From CBDIHP01 sp965279195 (GTDB lineage Bacteria > Planctomycetota > Planctomycetia > Isosphaerales > Isosphaeraceae): a stretch of DNA of 64,000 nucleotides. The stretch is taken from positions 186,001 to 250,000 of the forward strand of contig CBDIHP010000042.1 of the NCBI GenBank assembly GCA_965279195.1, read 5' to 3'. Of the stretch, positions 9,077-17,763 are shown piece by piece; within the stretch, counting starts at the first letter, position 1; every line of letters starts with the position of its first letter. The notes beneath the pieces are model-generated. The model made no database searches. It was not told the origin of the DNA and saw nothing but the letters and a program-made list of their open reading frames with translations. The position numbers and the translations under genes were made by a program.

Positions 9077-10731
9077 GCCTCGCGACGGCCCTGGCCGTCC
9101 TCGGCCTGGCGACCGCCCTCGGGCAGGAGCCGAAGGACGCCGCCGCCCCCGCGAAGAAGGCGTCCGCCCCGCCCCCGAAGCCGGCACCCGCCCCCGCGAA
9201 GAAGCCGGCGGCGAAGGACGTCCCCGTCGACCACCAGCCGTACCGGATCAAGGTGAGTTTAACATTTGAAGAATCCACGCGTGTGGATTCTTCGCTCCAG
9301 GCGGTGTACGTCGCCGAGTGGCTGCGGCAGGTCGACCGGTTCGTGGGGACCCCCTGGAAGCTGGAGCTGATCCAGGATGACCCCCTGCTCGCCCACTCCG
9401 AGCTGGACAGCCTCTCCGCCGCGTCGTTCCGGGCCGCCGCCGCCGGCACGCCCGAGGCCCCCGTCGACAAGGTCTGGGCGATCCGGGTCGCCCCGATGGG
9501 GGCGGGGTATGTGCTGCTCGGCCGCGAGTTCGACCGCCCCTCGGGGTTCGTCGGCAACACCCAGCGCGACGTGGTGGCGTTCCCCGGCGACACCCCGCGC
9601 GGGCTGCTGCGGCTGGCCCTGGCCCTGTTCGCCCCGACGGCCGAGATCGGCAACTCGAAGAACGGCGGCGTGCTGCTGACCGTCCGGGGCGCCTCCTTGC
9701 CGGCGGCCAGCCCGCTCGGCAAGGTCGTCACCAACGGCACGACCTTCCGGGCCCTCCGGCTCTTCACCGCCAAGGACGGACGGGTCACCGACATCCAGCC
9801 GATCCGCTACACGTATTTTCGCGTGGATAAGCTCGAAGGGGCCGTGGCCGAGTGCGCGATCATCAGCGGGCTCCGCGACCCGCTCACCAAGCGGATCGCC
9901 CGGCCGCACCGGATCGTCGCGCTGGGGATCAAACCGGCGGGCTATCCGACGCGGCTGCGGTTCGTGTTCGACCCGAACGCCCAGCCCGCCGCCGGATACG
10001 TCCTGACCGCCCGGCCCTTGCCCCAGGGGAGCCCGCGCGAGGTGGGCATGACCGACCGCGAGGGGCGGATCGTCGTGCCGGCGGATTTCACGTCCGGGCT
10101 GGTCGTCCTGAAGCTCTACGCGGGTCGGGCCGAGCCGATGGCCGAGATGCCGATCATGCCGGGCGAGACGCCGGAGGAACTCACGGTCAAGGTCGAGCCG
10201 AAGCCGTTGACGCTCACCCTCGAAGCCCAGCTCGACGCCCTCAAGGACCAGATCGTCGACCTCGTCGCCGTCCGGGGCCGCCTGGAAAAGCGGATGCAAG
10301 CCCGGGTCGACGGCGAGGACTGGGACGGCCTCGACGCCGCGCTCAAGGAGTATTACAAGCTCCCCAACAAGCCGGTGTTCGAGAAGAAGCTGACCGCCTT
10401 GCGGGGCGATGCCGAGGACAAGGAGAAGGCCAGCAAGGCCCTCGTCCTGACCCGCAACGCCCGCGCCCAGCTCGACGAGGCCAAGGCCCTGATCGACCGC
10501 TACCTCGACGACGAGCTCTTCAACGCCTTCGCCGACGCCCTGGAACAATCCAAGGCCCAGAAGGCCGTCGCCGCCAAGCAGGCCCAGGCCAAGGCACTGG
10601 CGAAGGCCCAGGCGAGGAAGGCCATCGCCCCGGCCCCCGCACCCGTGGCCGTGCCCACCCCCGCGCCGGCCGCCCCGAAGACCGAACCCAAGGCCGCCCC
10701 GAAGACCAAGGACGGCTCCGTTCCGTTCTGA
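9052..10731 (+). CDS. secreted protein of unknown family with Ala/Pro/Lys-rich tails
   Basis: The 559-residue product has a signal peptide (VSLATALAVLGLATALG), then an Ala/Pro/Lys-rich stretch, then a globular region (~60-420) of unrecognised family. A coiled-coil-prone segment (~400-500; LDALKDQIVDLVAVRGRLEKRM) and a second low-complexity tail (~510-559) follow. It is the last gene of the forward operon that starts at 417. A perfect 11-bp-arm hairpin lies inside the coding sequence near codon 73 without breaking the frame. No function can be assigned from the sequence. Confidence 0.62.
   Translation: MVRPRSLVSLATALAVLGLATALGQEPKDAAAPAKKASAPPPKPAPAPAKKPAAKDVPVDHQPYRIKVSLTFEESTRVDSSLQAVYVAEWLRQVDRFVGTPWKLELIQDDPLLAHSELDSLSAASFRAAAAGTPEAPVDKVWAIRVAPMGAGYVLLGREFDRPSGFVGNTQRDVVAFPGDTPRGLLRLALALFAPTAEIGNSKNGGVLLTVRGASLPAASPLGKVVTNGTTFRALRLFTAKDGRVTDIQPIRYTYFRVDKLEGAVAECAIISGLRDPLTKRIARPHRIVALGIKPAGYPTRLRFVFDPNAQPAAGYVLTARPLPQGSPREVGMTDREGRIVVPADFTSGLVVLKLYAGRAEPMAEMPIMPGETPEELTVKVEPKPLTLTLEAQLDALKDQIVDLVAVRGRLEKRMQARVDGEDWDGLDAALKEYYKLPNKPVFEKKLTALRGDAEDKEKASKALVLTRNARAQLDEAKALIDRYLDDELFNAFADALEQSKAQKAVAAKQAQAKALAKAQARKAIAPAPAPVAVPTPAPAAPKTEPKAAPKTKDGSVPF
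9268..9293. repeat. perfect inverted repeat inside a coding sequence
   Basis: The arms GAAGAATCCAC and GTGGATTCTTC are separated by GCGT. This AT-richer stretch stands out from the GC-rich gene around it and encodes FEESTRVDSS in frame. Confidence 0.6.
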
Positions 10732-10740
10732 CCCCGGAGT

Positions 10741-10870
10741 GCGGAAGCTTGCTTCCGCTCTGGCCCGGCGGGAGCTCGCTCCCGAGAGTCCGCATTGACT
10801 CGACAGGCTGGAGCTTCGTCAGGGCACGCGGAGCAAGCTCCGCGAGAACCGAGCGGAAGCGAGCTTCCGC
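10741..10870. repeat. cluster of four short perfect palindromes (REPIN-like)
   Basis: Four hairpins lie in 130 bp after the operon: GCGGAAGC-TT-GCTTCCGC (10741-10758), GGGAGC-TC-GCTCCC (10770-10783), CGCGGAGC-AA-GCTCCGCG (10827-10844) and GCGGAAGC-GA-GCTTCCGC (10853-10870). All have 6-8-bp arms and 2-nt loops. The outer pair is the same motif, as expected for a REP doublet. They may also slow exonucleases at the 3' end of the operon transcript. Confidence 0.65.
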
Positions 10871-10931
10871 ACTTCATGCCTCCGGAACTGCTTGACCAAA
10901 CGAACCCACCTGCCAGATTGGCAGGCCGGGA

Positions 10932-11465
10932 TCAGACCGCCGGCCGCAGGGCCCCTTCGATCGTCAAAGCCAGCTCCTCTGGGCGCTGACTGCCGATGAG
11001 GATGCGGGATCCGTCGATCAGATGCAGGCGGACGCCCCGGGTGCCCCGGGCGGTGTAGACCCGCTCCCCGTCGGGGCGGGTGAGGATGTTGCAGAGGCGG
11101 TGGTCCTTCCAGGGGTGGAACTGGACCGCTTCGACCCGCTGGACGGCGGCCAGCAGGATCGCGCGGCGGTAGCTGGGGATCCAGCCGAACCAGATCCGGA
11201 CCTGGGTGGCGCTGACCTCCGTCGTCATCCGCACGACGAACACGAACAGCAGGACCGGCAGGGTCAGGCCGAGCCCGATGTAGATGGGGATCTGGAGCAC
11301 CCCGGTGAGGGCGGCGGCCTCGGCGCCGGCCTCGGGCCGGGCGCGGTAGAGGAACAACCACCACGCGCCGAAGAACGTGAAGGCGAGCAGGGCGTAGACC
11401 CACCAGCCGAACCGCTGTTCCTCCCGGAAAATCGCGACTGGAGGTTGGATCGCCGCGATCGACAC
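10932..11465 (-). CDS. two-helix membrane protein with PH-like domain
   Basis: The 177-residue product has two transmembrane helices (~21-38 and ~58-82; WWVYALLAFTFFGAWWLFLY and GLGLTLPVLLFVFVV). A soluble C-terminal part resembles bacterial PH-like domains (VRIWFGWIPSYRRAILLAAVQRVEAV). The start is a GTG placed directly after the TGA of the upstream sugar-isomerase gene (TGAGTG), so the two are probably translated from one message. The molecular role is not known. Confidence 0.6.
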   Translation of the reverse strand: MSIAAIQPPVAIFREEQRFGWWVYALLAFTFFGAWWLFLYRARPEAGAEAAALTGVLQIPIYIGLGLTLPVLLFVFVVRMTTEVSATQVRIWFGWIPSYRRAILLAAVQRVEAVQFHPWKDHRLCNILTRPDGERVYTARGTRGVRLHLIDGSRILIGSQRPEELALTIEGALRPAV

Positions 11466-12305
11466 TCAGGCATCTCCCCAGGCAGGGACCGAGTTCCGCG
11501 CGCCGAGGGTCCGGACCATGGCCTGATAGCCCATGTCCGCGACGCGGTCGGCGGGGATGCTCCAGAGGCTGGGATTGAGCACTTCGAGGGAAACATACCC
11601 CTCGTATCCGATGCCGGCAAAGTGGTCGAGGATCGGATCGAGCTGAAAATCTCCCTCGCCCGGGAAAATCCGGTCCGCGTCCCCCGCCAGCTCGCGCGGG
11701 ACGCTGCTGAGGTCGGAGAGCTGCACCCACCCGAGGTTCTCGGGCGAGAGGTACGCCAGGTCCTCGAACTTGCTCGGGCCGGTGTAATAGTGGAAGGCGT
11801 CGAAGTTGATGGCCAGGTGCGGCGACCCGACCTGGGCCACCAGGGCGGCGGCCGTGTCCAGGCTGGCGCAGAAGGTCGCGCCCTTCTGGAACTCCAGGCA
11901 GACCTTGATCCCCGCCTGGCCCGCCAGGTCGGCGACCTCGCCGAGCGCCTGCGTGATCCCGGCGAAATCCTCAGGCGCGAGCGTCCGGAAGAAGTCGGCC
12001 ACGACGATCAGGTTGGGGACGCCCAGCCCCTGGAGGATCTCCAGGCGGCGCCGGAAGTGATCGCGGTGGGTCGCCTTCTCCTCGCCCCTGGCCAGCAGGT
12101 GCCCCCCCTGCCCGGCGGCGGCGGCGGGGGTGATCCCTTCGGATTCGAGGAAGGATCGGACCTCGGCGACGGTCCGGCCTTCGAGGTGGGTTTCGAGCTT
12201 GGTCAGCCAGAGTTCCACGGCCTTCCAGCCGCCCCGGACGTAGGCCCGGATGTCGGCCTCGAACGGGGAACTCATCGTGGTGGCCTGACTGATGCACGGC
12301 TTCAA
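11466..12305 (-). CDS. sugar phosphate isomerase/epimerase-like TIM barrel
   Basis: A 279-residue AP-endonuclease-2-type TIM barrel (xylose isomerase-like superfamily). I chose a TTG start at 12305 because it gives the characteristic opening MKPCISQATT and has GAGGAG ten bases upstream. Barrel strands with likely metal ligands are visible: IKVCLEFQ (Glu), HLAINFDAFHYYTG (Asp/His), GWVQLSDLS, FPGEGDF and GYVSLEVLNP (Glu). Members isomerise or epimerise sugars or inositols using a divalent metal; the substrate cannot be read from the sequence. It is followed immediately by a small membrane-protein gene. Confidence 0.78.
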   Translation of the reverse strand: MKPCISQATTMSSPFEADIRAYVRGGWKAVELWLTKLETHLEGRTVAEVRSFLESEGITPAAAAGQGGHLLARGEEKATHRDHFRRRLEILQGLGVPNLIVVADFFRTLAPEDFAGITQALGEVADLAGQAGIKVCLEFQKGATFCASLDTAAALVAQVGSPHLAINFDAFHYYTGPSKFEDLAYLSPENLGWVQLSDLSSVPRELAGDADRIFPGEGDFQLDPILDHFAGIGYEGYVSLEVLNPSLWSIPADRVADMGYQAMVRTLGARNSVPAWGDA

Positions 12306-12417
12306 GGGCAAGGCTCCTCGGCGGATCGGCGGGCGCAAAGGCTCGCCGGGGACCCCGTCGGGTCGGGCTCTAGCCCGGCCCGCGCGGCCCCCGGCACCAT
12401 TCTACCGTGCCGACGTC

Positions 12418-13938
12418 TCACTCGCCCGAGGGTTTCGCCTCGGAAGGCGTATCGGCCGGGATCGCCCCGCCCTGGAGCAGGTCGGTGAGGATCGCCCCGA
12501 TGTTGGCCGAGGGCACCCGCCACTGGCGGCAGGTGTCGCGGTCGCGGATCGTGACCGAGCCGTCGGTCAGGGTCTGGCTGTCGACCGTGATCCCGAACGG
12601 CGTCCCCGCCTCGTCCTGCCGGCGGTAGCGGCGGCCGATGGCCCCCTTCTCGTCGAAGAAGACGTTGTAGGTCTTCTTGAGGTCCCTGTAGATCTTTTCC
12701 GCCAGCTCCGGCATGCCGTCGCGCTTGACCAGCGGGAAGACGGCGGCCTTGATCGGGGCGAGCCTCGGGTGGAACTTCAGGACCGTCCGGGTCTCGCCCG
12801 CGACCTCGTCCTCCTGGTAGGCCTCGCAGAGGAACGCCAGGGTGCCGCGGTCCGCGCCGGCGGAGGGCTCGATGACGTGGGGGATGAACCTCTCCTTCTT
12901 CTCCTCGTCGAAGTAGGAGAGATCCTTGCCGCTGAACGTCTGGTGCTGGGTGAGGTCGTAGTTGCCGCGGTGGGCGATGCCCTCCAGCTCGCTGACGCCG
13001 AACGGGAACTCGTACTCGATGTCGGCCGTGGCGGTCGAGTAGAACGCCAGCTCATCGGGGTCGTGGTCGCGGAGCCGGAGCTTCGAGCTGGCGAGGCCGA
13101 GGTTCGTGTACCACTTGAACCGGGCGTCCCGCCAGTAGGCGTACCACTCCTTCGCTTCATCGGGCCGGCAGAAGAACTCGATCTCCATCTGCTCGAACTC
13201 GCGGGAGCGGAAGATGAAGTTCCTCGGCGTGATCTCGTTGCGGAAGCTCTTGCCGATCTGTGCGATCCCGAATGGGACCTTGACGCGGCCGGTGTCCACC
13301 ACGTTCTTGAAGTTGGCGAAGATCCCCTGCGCCGTCTCGGGCCGGAGGTAGGCCACGCTGGACGCCTCTTCCAGCGCCCCGACGTTCGTCTTGAACATCA
13401 GGTTGAACTGGCGGGGCTCGGTCAGGCTGCCGACCTCGTTGCAGGCCGGGCATTCGAACTTGGCGCGGGCCTCGGGCGAGAGGGCGTTGAACGAGGTGAA
13501 CCGCTCGGTCAGCGGGGCCGCCAGCACGCTGCGGGTCTTGTCGAGCTTCTTCTTGTGTTTTTCGCTGATCTCTTCGAGGCTGCCGACGCCGGAAAACGTG
13601 GCGACCTTGCCGTCGGAGCTTGCGACCTCCAGCAGGTTGAGCTGGTCGGCTCGGAAACGAGATTTGCAGTTCTTGCAGTCGACCATCGGGTCGGAGAACC
13701 CGCCGACGTGGCCGGAGGCCTCCCAGACGCGCGGGTGCATGATGATCGAGCAGTCGAGGCCGACTACGTCATCGCGGGAGCGGACGATGTCGTTCCACCA
13801 GGCGTCCTTGATGTTCCGCTTGAGTTCGACGCCGAGGGGACCGTAGTCCCAGAAGCCGTTGATGCCGCCGTAGATCTCGCTCGAAGGGAAGATGATTCCG
13901 CGACGCTTGCACAACGAGACCAGCTTGTCCATGTCCAT
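12418..13938 (-). CDS. glyQS: glycine--tRNA ligase, single-chain class II type
   Basis: A 506-residue dimeric-type glycyl-tRNA synthetase that charges tRNA-Gly with glycine in the cytosol. The N-terminus has the family signature (RRGIIFPSSEIYGG, then GFWDYGPLGVELKRN). Class II motif 2 is seen in IGKSFRNEITPR and FRSREFEQMEIEFF, and motif 3 in EPSAGADRGTLAFL. Cysteine pairs in the insertion (CKNCKSRF and CPACNEVG) may bind zinc. The C-terminal anticodon-binding domain is present (LAPIKAAVFPLVKRDGM). Length is normal for this single-chain form, which differs from the two-subunit GlyQ/GlyS enzyme of many bacteria. Confidence 0.95.
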   Translation of the reverse strand: MDMDKLVSLCKRRGIIFPSSEIYGGINGFWDYGPLGVELKRNIKDAWWNDIVRSRDDVVGLDCSIIMHPRVWEASGHVGGFSDPMVDCKNCKSRFRADQLNLLEVASSDGKVATFSGVGSLEEISEKHKKKLDKTRSVLAAPLTERFTSFNALSPEARAKFECPACNEVGSLTEPRQFNLMFKTNVGALEEASSVAYLRPETAQGIFANFKNVVDTGRVKVPFGIAQIGKSFRNEITPRNFIFRSREFEQMEIEFFCRPDEAKEWYAYWRDARFKWYTNLGLASSKLRLRDHDPDELAFYSTATADIEYEFPFGVSELEGIAHRGNYDLTQHQTFSGKDLSYFDEEKKERFIPHVIEPSAGADRGTLAFLCEAYQEDEVAGETRTVLKFHPRLAPIKAAVFPLVKRDGMPELAEKIYRDLKKTYNVFFDEKGAIGRRYRRQDEAGTPFGITVDSQTLTDGSVTIRDRDTCRQWRVPSANIGAILTDLLQGGAIPADTPSEAKPSGE

Positions 13939-14037
13939 CGAACGAGTCCTTGCGATGTTTGGGCATGACCTTGGCAGGGCCCACCCGGGGAAGCAACGGG
14001 GCGAAAAGTGAGTCAGAGTGGATGAGTGGGAAGGCGA

Positions 14038-14817
14038 TCAGCCGCGTCCGGCGACCACCAGACGCAGGGGGTCGCGGCGGAGTTCGACGGCGATCGGGAA
14101 ACGGTCCTCGACCCGGCAGTCCTTGATGTCTTCGAGGAAGCCGAGCTCGACGAGGTTCCAGCCCCCCTGCCCCTCGGCGAGGACCAGGGTCGCTCCATTG
14201 GACGCGAGTTCCCGGGCCATGGCGGCGGTCTGGACGTCGTCGGCGATCCGCGCGGCGTCGTTCATGGGGGCGTCGGGGTGCTGGGTGCGGATCAGGTCGA
14301 CGATCCGGCCTGCGACGAGGGTGTCCTCGAAGCTGACCTCGCCGTCGGTCCCGGCGCAGACGATGTGCACCACCCGCTTCGGGGCCTTATTGAGGAGGTC
14401 GGCGATCCGCTTCACGGTCGCGGTCAGGTTGACGAATCCGGCGACCAGGACGTGGCTTGCGCCGACGGCCGCTATGAGGGCCCGGGTGCCGTTGGTGGTG
14501 GTGATGATCAGCGCCTTGCCCTGGCACTTCGCCGGGGTGCAGGATCGGGGCGAATTGCCGAGGTCGAACCCCTCGATCGGCACGCCCTTCCGTTCGCCGG
14601 CGAGCAAGGCCGTGCCCTCGGGCAGCGACGCGGCCAGGGACCGGGCGTCGTCGATCTCCAGGCAGGGGAAGACCTCGCGGCAGCCGGCGGCGAGGGCGTG
14701 GGTCATCATCGTCGTCGCGCGGAGGACGTCGATGACGACGGCGACGCCGCCGTCGAGGGCCCCGGCGGGGATCAGGGCGGGGAGCAGGTGCACGCAGATC
14801 GACGGGGCGTCGGGCAT
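14038..14817 (-). CDS. ComB-like 2-phosphosulfolactate phosphatase family protein
   Basis: A 259-residue protein matching the ComB family in length and motifs: VVIDVLRATTMMTHALAAG near the N-terminus, LLAGERKGVPIEGFDLGNSPR in the middle and TTTNGTRAL. In methanogens and Bacillus the enzyme removes phosphate from 2-phosphosulfolactate in sulfolactate/coenzyme M metabolism. In planctomycetes the substrate is unproven because the partner genes (comA, comC) are not in this window. It is transcribed towards, and separate from, the glycyl-tRNA synthetase gene. Confidence 0.82.
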   Translation of the reverse strand: MPDAPSICVHLLPALIPAGALDGGVAVVIDVLRATTMMTHALAAGCREVFPCLEIDDARSLAASLPEGTALLAGERKGVPIEGFDLGNSPRSCTPAKCQGKALIITTTNGTRALIAAVGASHVLVAGFVNLTATVKRIADLLNKAPKRVVHIVCAGTDGEVSFEDTLVAGRIVDLIRTQHPDAPMNDAARIADDVQTAAMARELASNGATLVLAEGQGGWNLVELGFLEDIKDCRVEDRFPIAVELRRDPLRLVVAGRG

Positions 14818-15097
14818 GGAAATTCGGGGTCCCGGGGACGGCTGGCCGGGTCGTCCCCGGTTCGGTTCGAAGGCGAGATTATGTCAAAAGATCGGCGATT
14901 TGAGGAGTCCCCAGGCGAGGCACCGTCGGGTCGCAATTGCGAAGACCCCCCGGTACGGAATTGTTGCGATTCCTCTTCCACAACCCGGGGGTTCGTAGTA
15001 ACGTCCCCCCCAGCACCCCGGATTGGCACCTGGAGCGGACGGGCCTGCATGGATGCGAGCCGGTCCCGGATGTCGTGTGCGATTGGGGAGGCTGAGG

Positions 15098-15943
15098 ATG
15101 GCTGAGCCGAAGGGGGTCACGATCCCGATCTCGGTACCGAGACGGCTCATTATCGACCTGCTCCATTTTTCGAGGCAAATCCCGACCCTGCCGCTCTGTC
15201 GGCGGATCAACGTCGGGGCGCTCGAAGACTACCGCAAGGCCCACCCCTCCCGACCGTCGTGGTCCTTGCTGTTCATGAAGGCCTACGCGCTCGTGATGCT
15301 GGAGAACCCGCCGCTGCGGCGCTCCTGGCTCGCCTGCCCCTGGCCCCGGCTGTACGAGCACCCCCGCAGCCACTGTGCCCTGGCCATCGAGCGCAGCATC
15401 GCCGGGGAGGACGGCGTCTTCTTCGGCCTCTTCCGGGCGCCCGAGTCGCAATCGATCTCGGAACTCCAGAAGGCGCTCAACCGGTTCAAGAGCCAGCCGC
15501 TCGACGAGGTCGGGTTTTTCCGGCGGGCCCTGCGGATCAGCCGCCTGCCGCTGACGATCCGCCGCTTCCTCTGGTGGACCAGCCTGAACCTCAGCGGCCC
15601 CGCGCGGGCGAAGCGGTTCGGGACCTTCGGCCTGACCGCCCTCGGCGGCCTCGGCGCCGAGTCGATCCACCCGCTCTCCCCGCTGACGACCACCTTGACC
15701 TTCGGCCCGATCGACGCCGAGGGGTGGGTCAACGTCAAGCTCGTCTACGACCATCGCATCCTGGACGGGGCCTACATCGCTCGCCGCCTGGCCGACCTCG
15801 AAGCCAGGCTGAACACCGTCATCCTCGACGAACTCAAGCTCGCCCAGGGGCTCCGGGTCGATGAGCCCGGCAAGGAAACCGGGCCCCACCTGGGGACGGC
15901 CCGACCCGGCGGGGTCGAGGTTCCCGAATCCGGCCGGGCCTGA
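15098..15943 (+). CDS. 2-oxoacid dehydrogenase acyltransferase (E2)-fold protein
   Basis: The 281-residue product resembles only the catalytic domain of lipoate acyltransferases. It has no lipoyl domain and no peripheral-subunit-binding domain. The C-terminal signature YDHRILDG corresponds to the E2 active-site motif DHRxxDG, so the catalytic His is kept. The preceding TTLTFGPI strand is also typical. It may be a chloramphenicol-acetyltransferase-like acyltransferase with a small-molecule substrate. Start ATG 15098 follows GAGG within GGGGAGGCTGAGG. It converges with the next gene, and a strong hairpin separates them. Confidence 0.7.
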   Translation: MAEPKGVTIPISVPRRLIIDLLHFSRQIPTLPLCRRINVGALEDYRKAHPSRPSWSLLFMKAYALVMLENPPLRRSWLACPWPRLYEHPRSHCALAIERSIAGEDGVFFGLFRAPESQSISELQKALNRFKSQPLDEVGFFRRALRISRLPLTIRRFLWWTSLNLSGPARAKRFGTFGLTALGGLGAESIHPLSPLTTTLTFGPIDAEGWVNVKLVYDHRILDGAYIARRLADLEARLNTVILDELKLAQGLRVDEPGKETGPHLGTARPGGVEVPESGRA

Positions 15944-15982
15944 TCCGAGAACGAGGGAACGAAGCCAAACCCCGGAAACACG

Positions 15983-16022
15983 CCGGCCACGGTCGGGATC
16001 GTTCGATCCCGACCGTGGCCGG
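15983..16022. terminator. bidirectional terminator hairpin
   Basis: Perfect 19-bp arms are separated by TT, located between the convergent acyltransferase-like gene and the membrane-protein gene. It lacks a T-tract, but its size and place suggest that it ends or insulates both transcripts. Confidence 0.6.
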
Positions 16023-16053
16023 TTGACTTCCACCCGCGATGGAGCGGCCTGGA

Positions 16054-16818
16054 TCAATTCTCGCCGACTTCCTGGTCGGTCGTGACCCGGACTTCCAGCC
16101 GGCTCATCATCTTCTTGAGCGCCTCTTCCTTGGTGTTGATCTGCAGGACGTTGTCCAGCACGATTGCCTGGCGCTCGTCGGTGACGTGGAGGACGAGCCG
16201 GCCGGCTCCGAGCAGGAAGTGCTCGAAGATGTCCGGGATCTCCTTGTCGAACTTCAGGTTCATGGTCGGGAACCGCTCGAGGTCGCTCCACGGGCCGTGG
16301 TGGTGGAGGATCTCGTTGGGCATGATCTCCCAGTAGTCGAGATACCGGGTCACGTAGATCACCCCGTATGTCACGACCAGGATAAATGTGAACAGCAAGT
16401 AGAATGAGGCCGTCGCCTCGGCATTCAGGGATGCGAAGAATTTGGCCAGGAACGACAACGGGTTGAACCCGAAGAATGCCGCCATCCACGCCAGGAGGAA
16501 GACGATCGTCGTCCCGAAGAGGACGCCCGCGACGACCGTGAAGCGCGGGAAGTCGATCGCCAGGATCAGCAGGTTGAAGAAGAAGACGCCGAGGAACAGG
16601 ACGCCGAGGATGTTCGCCCTGGCGTGCGCGGTCGCGTATTCCGGGGTGCCGGCGGTTTTGGAGTCGACACCGATGAAATACATCCCGAACGCCGCGACGA
16701 TCGCCATGACGAAGCTCGGGAAGAGGAAGATGATCTTCGGGTACATGAAGATCCGCACCCCCTTTTCACGATGCGCAGCGGGGGACGCACTCGCTGACAA
16801 CTTCGGATCGGTAGCCAT
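16054..16818 (-). CDS. planctomycete multi-pass membrane protein, unknown function
   Basis: The 254-residue product starts at ATG 16818, preceded by a GAGGAG motif. It has four to five hydrophobic helices (IFLFPSFVMAIVAAFGMYFI, ANILGVLFLGVFFFNLLIL, FTVVAGVLFGTTIVFLLAWM, SFYLLFTFILVVTYGVIYV). A soluble C-terminal domain of ~85 residues follows (EIMPNEILHHHGPWSDLERFPT, then a segment ending MMSRLEVRVTTDQEVGEN). I recognise no functional family. The soluble tail with HHHG and several charged strands may be the functional domain. Confidence 0.65.
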   Translation of the reverse strand: MATDPKLSASASPAAHREKGVRIFMYPKIIFLFPSFVMAIVAAFGMYFIGVDSKTAGTPEYATAHARANILGVLFLGVFFFNLLILAIDFPRFTVVAGVLFGTTIVFLLAWMAAFFGFNPLSFLAKFFASLNAEATASFYLLFTFILVVTYGVIYVTRYLDYWEIMPNEILHHHGPWSDLERFPTMNLKFDKEIPDIFEHFLLGAGRLVLHVTDERQAIVLDNVLQINTKEEALKKMMSRLEVRVTTDQEVGEN

Positions 16819-17302
16819 GCAGGCCGACTCCTCGACGGAAGGGGGCTCAGGTTCGATCGGCGAGATCCAGACGTGTCCGCCGGCGGCGGCCGGATCTCGG
16901 TCGGACCCAACCACATTTCCAGTGGTTGAATGGGCAAAATCGTAACGAGACGCCGAAGCGGGGTAAAGTCCCCAGACCAGAGGAGATGGGGGATGCGCCC
17001 CGGCACGGGAAGGTGTTCGAACGCCGGGCCTCGCCATTGCGTAAAATGCCGTACCCGCGCGAACTTCCCGGCGCCTCGGCGGGTCTCCCCATGCACAGAA
17101 CGCGAGGAGACGCCAACCGCTCCTCCAGCTGGCGTGCCGCGGGTGAGCACCCGGCGACTTCAAGCCGGGTCGGAGGGCGACGGCCCCCGGGCATGGTTTC
17201 TCAAGCAAGCGTCCGGAGCCGTCGGGCCCGCGGCGCGGCGGCCTCGCTCGTCGATCGGCCCGCCGTGTCCCGTGCAGGGATTGAAGACCGGGGCGGCTCC
17301 GG
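16819..17302. other. intergenic region without a convincing gene
   Basis: This is the upstream region of the leftward membrane-protein gene; its ribosome-binding site is at the left edge. Open frames here are short and lack homology I can recognise. Confidence 0.4.
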
Positions 17303-17376
17303 TTCGTGGTAGCTCAATCGGATAGAGCATCGGATGTAGAGTCCGAGAGTAGCAGGTTCGAATCCTGCCCACGTTA
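17303..17376 (+). tRNA. degenerate tRNA-like sequence (possible tRNA pseudogene)
   Basis: A near-complete cloverleaf can be drawn. It has TA at positions 8-9, a D arm GCTC...GAGC, an anticodon stem TCGGA/TCCGA, a 5-nt variable loop and a T arm GCAGG-TTCGAAT-CCTGC. The acceptor is TTCGTGG/CCACGTT, in which the two outermost pairs are T-T mismatches. The anticodon loop TGTAGAG lacks the universal U33, giving a formal UAG anticodon. D and T arms are perfect. These defects suggest a decayed tRNA (Arg-like body) or a tRNA fragment rather than a working gene. Confidence 0.5.
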
Positions 17377-17763
17377 CACGCGTCGGCTGTCAACCGACAC
17401 GGGGGTGTCTCACACACACTCCACCATCTTCAGGCCCGAGAGGGATGTCCCGCGAATCGCCACACCGTGCCAGGAATCTCGATTCCCGGCCCGGGAAACC
17501 AGACAACGAGGCCCTGTAGTCGGTCGCGAACGGTCAACAACGCCCGGGAATCCCGAGGCGGACGCCGATGCCATCCCCCCTGGCCCGGCCGACGCCTCCC
17601 GGTGAACCGGGCCGGTTCGTCCGCTCAACCCGGCTCCGCGCTCGAAAACTGGGGCGGCACGCGGTGACGTCCCTCGAAGGTCTTTCTCTTTTGATGTGTC
17701 CTCTTGTTTCGATCTGTCCCGATAGAGCCCGACGGGGCCTCGCCCCGGGCGGGAGGTGTGACC
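17377..17763. other. intergenic region before the SPFH gene
   Basis: No supported gene. A GGGAGG ribosome-binding site lies at its right end (17751-17756). A small hairpin GTCGG...CCGAC lies just after the tRNA-like sequence. Confidence 0.4.

Noticed and set aside
6539..9187. Long minus-strand open frame opposite the binding-protein gene
   Set aside because: It is rich in Arg/Gly/Asp/Leu with no domain signature, mirrors GC3-biased codons of the plus gene and lacks a ribosome-binding site.
12292..13968. Plus-strand frame opposite glycyl-tRNA synthetase
   Set aside because: The minus strand carries all class II synthetase motifs; the plus product is Val/Arg/Asp-rich without a domain.
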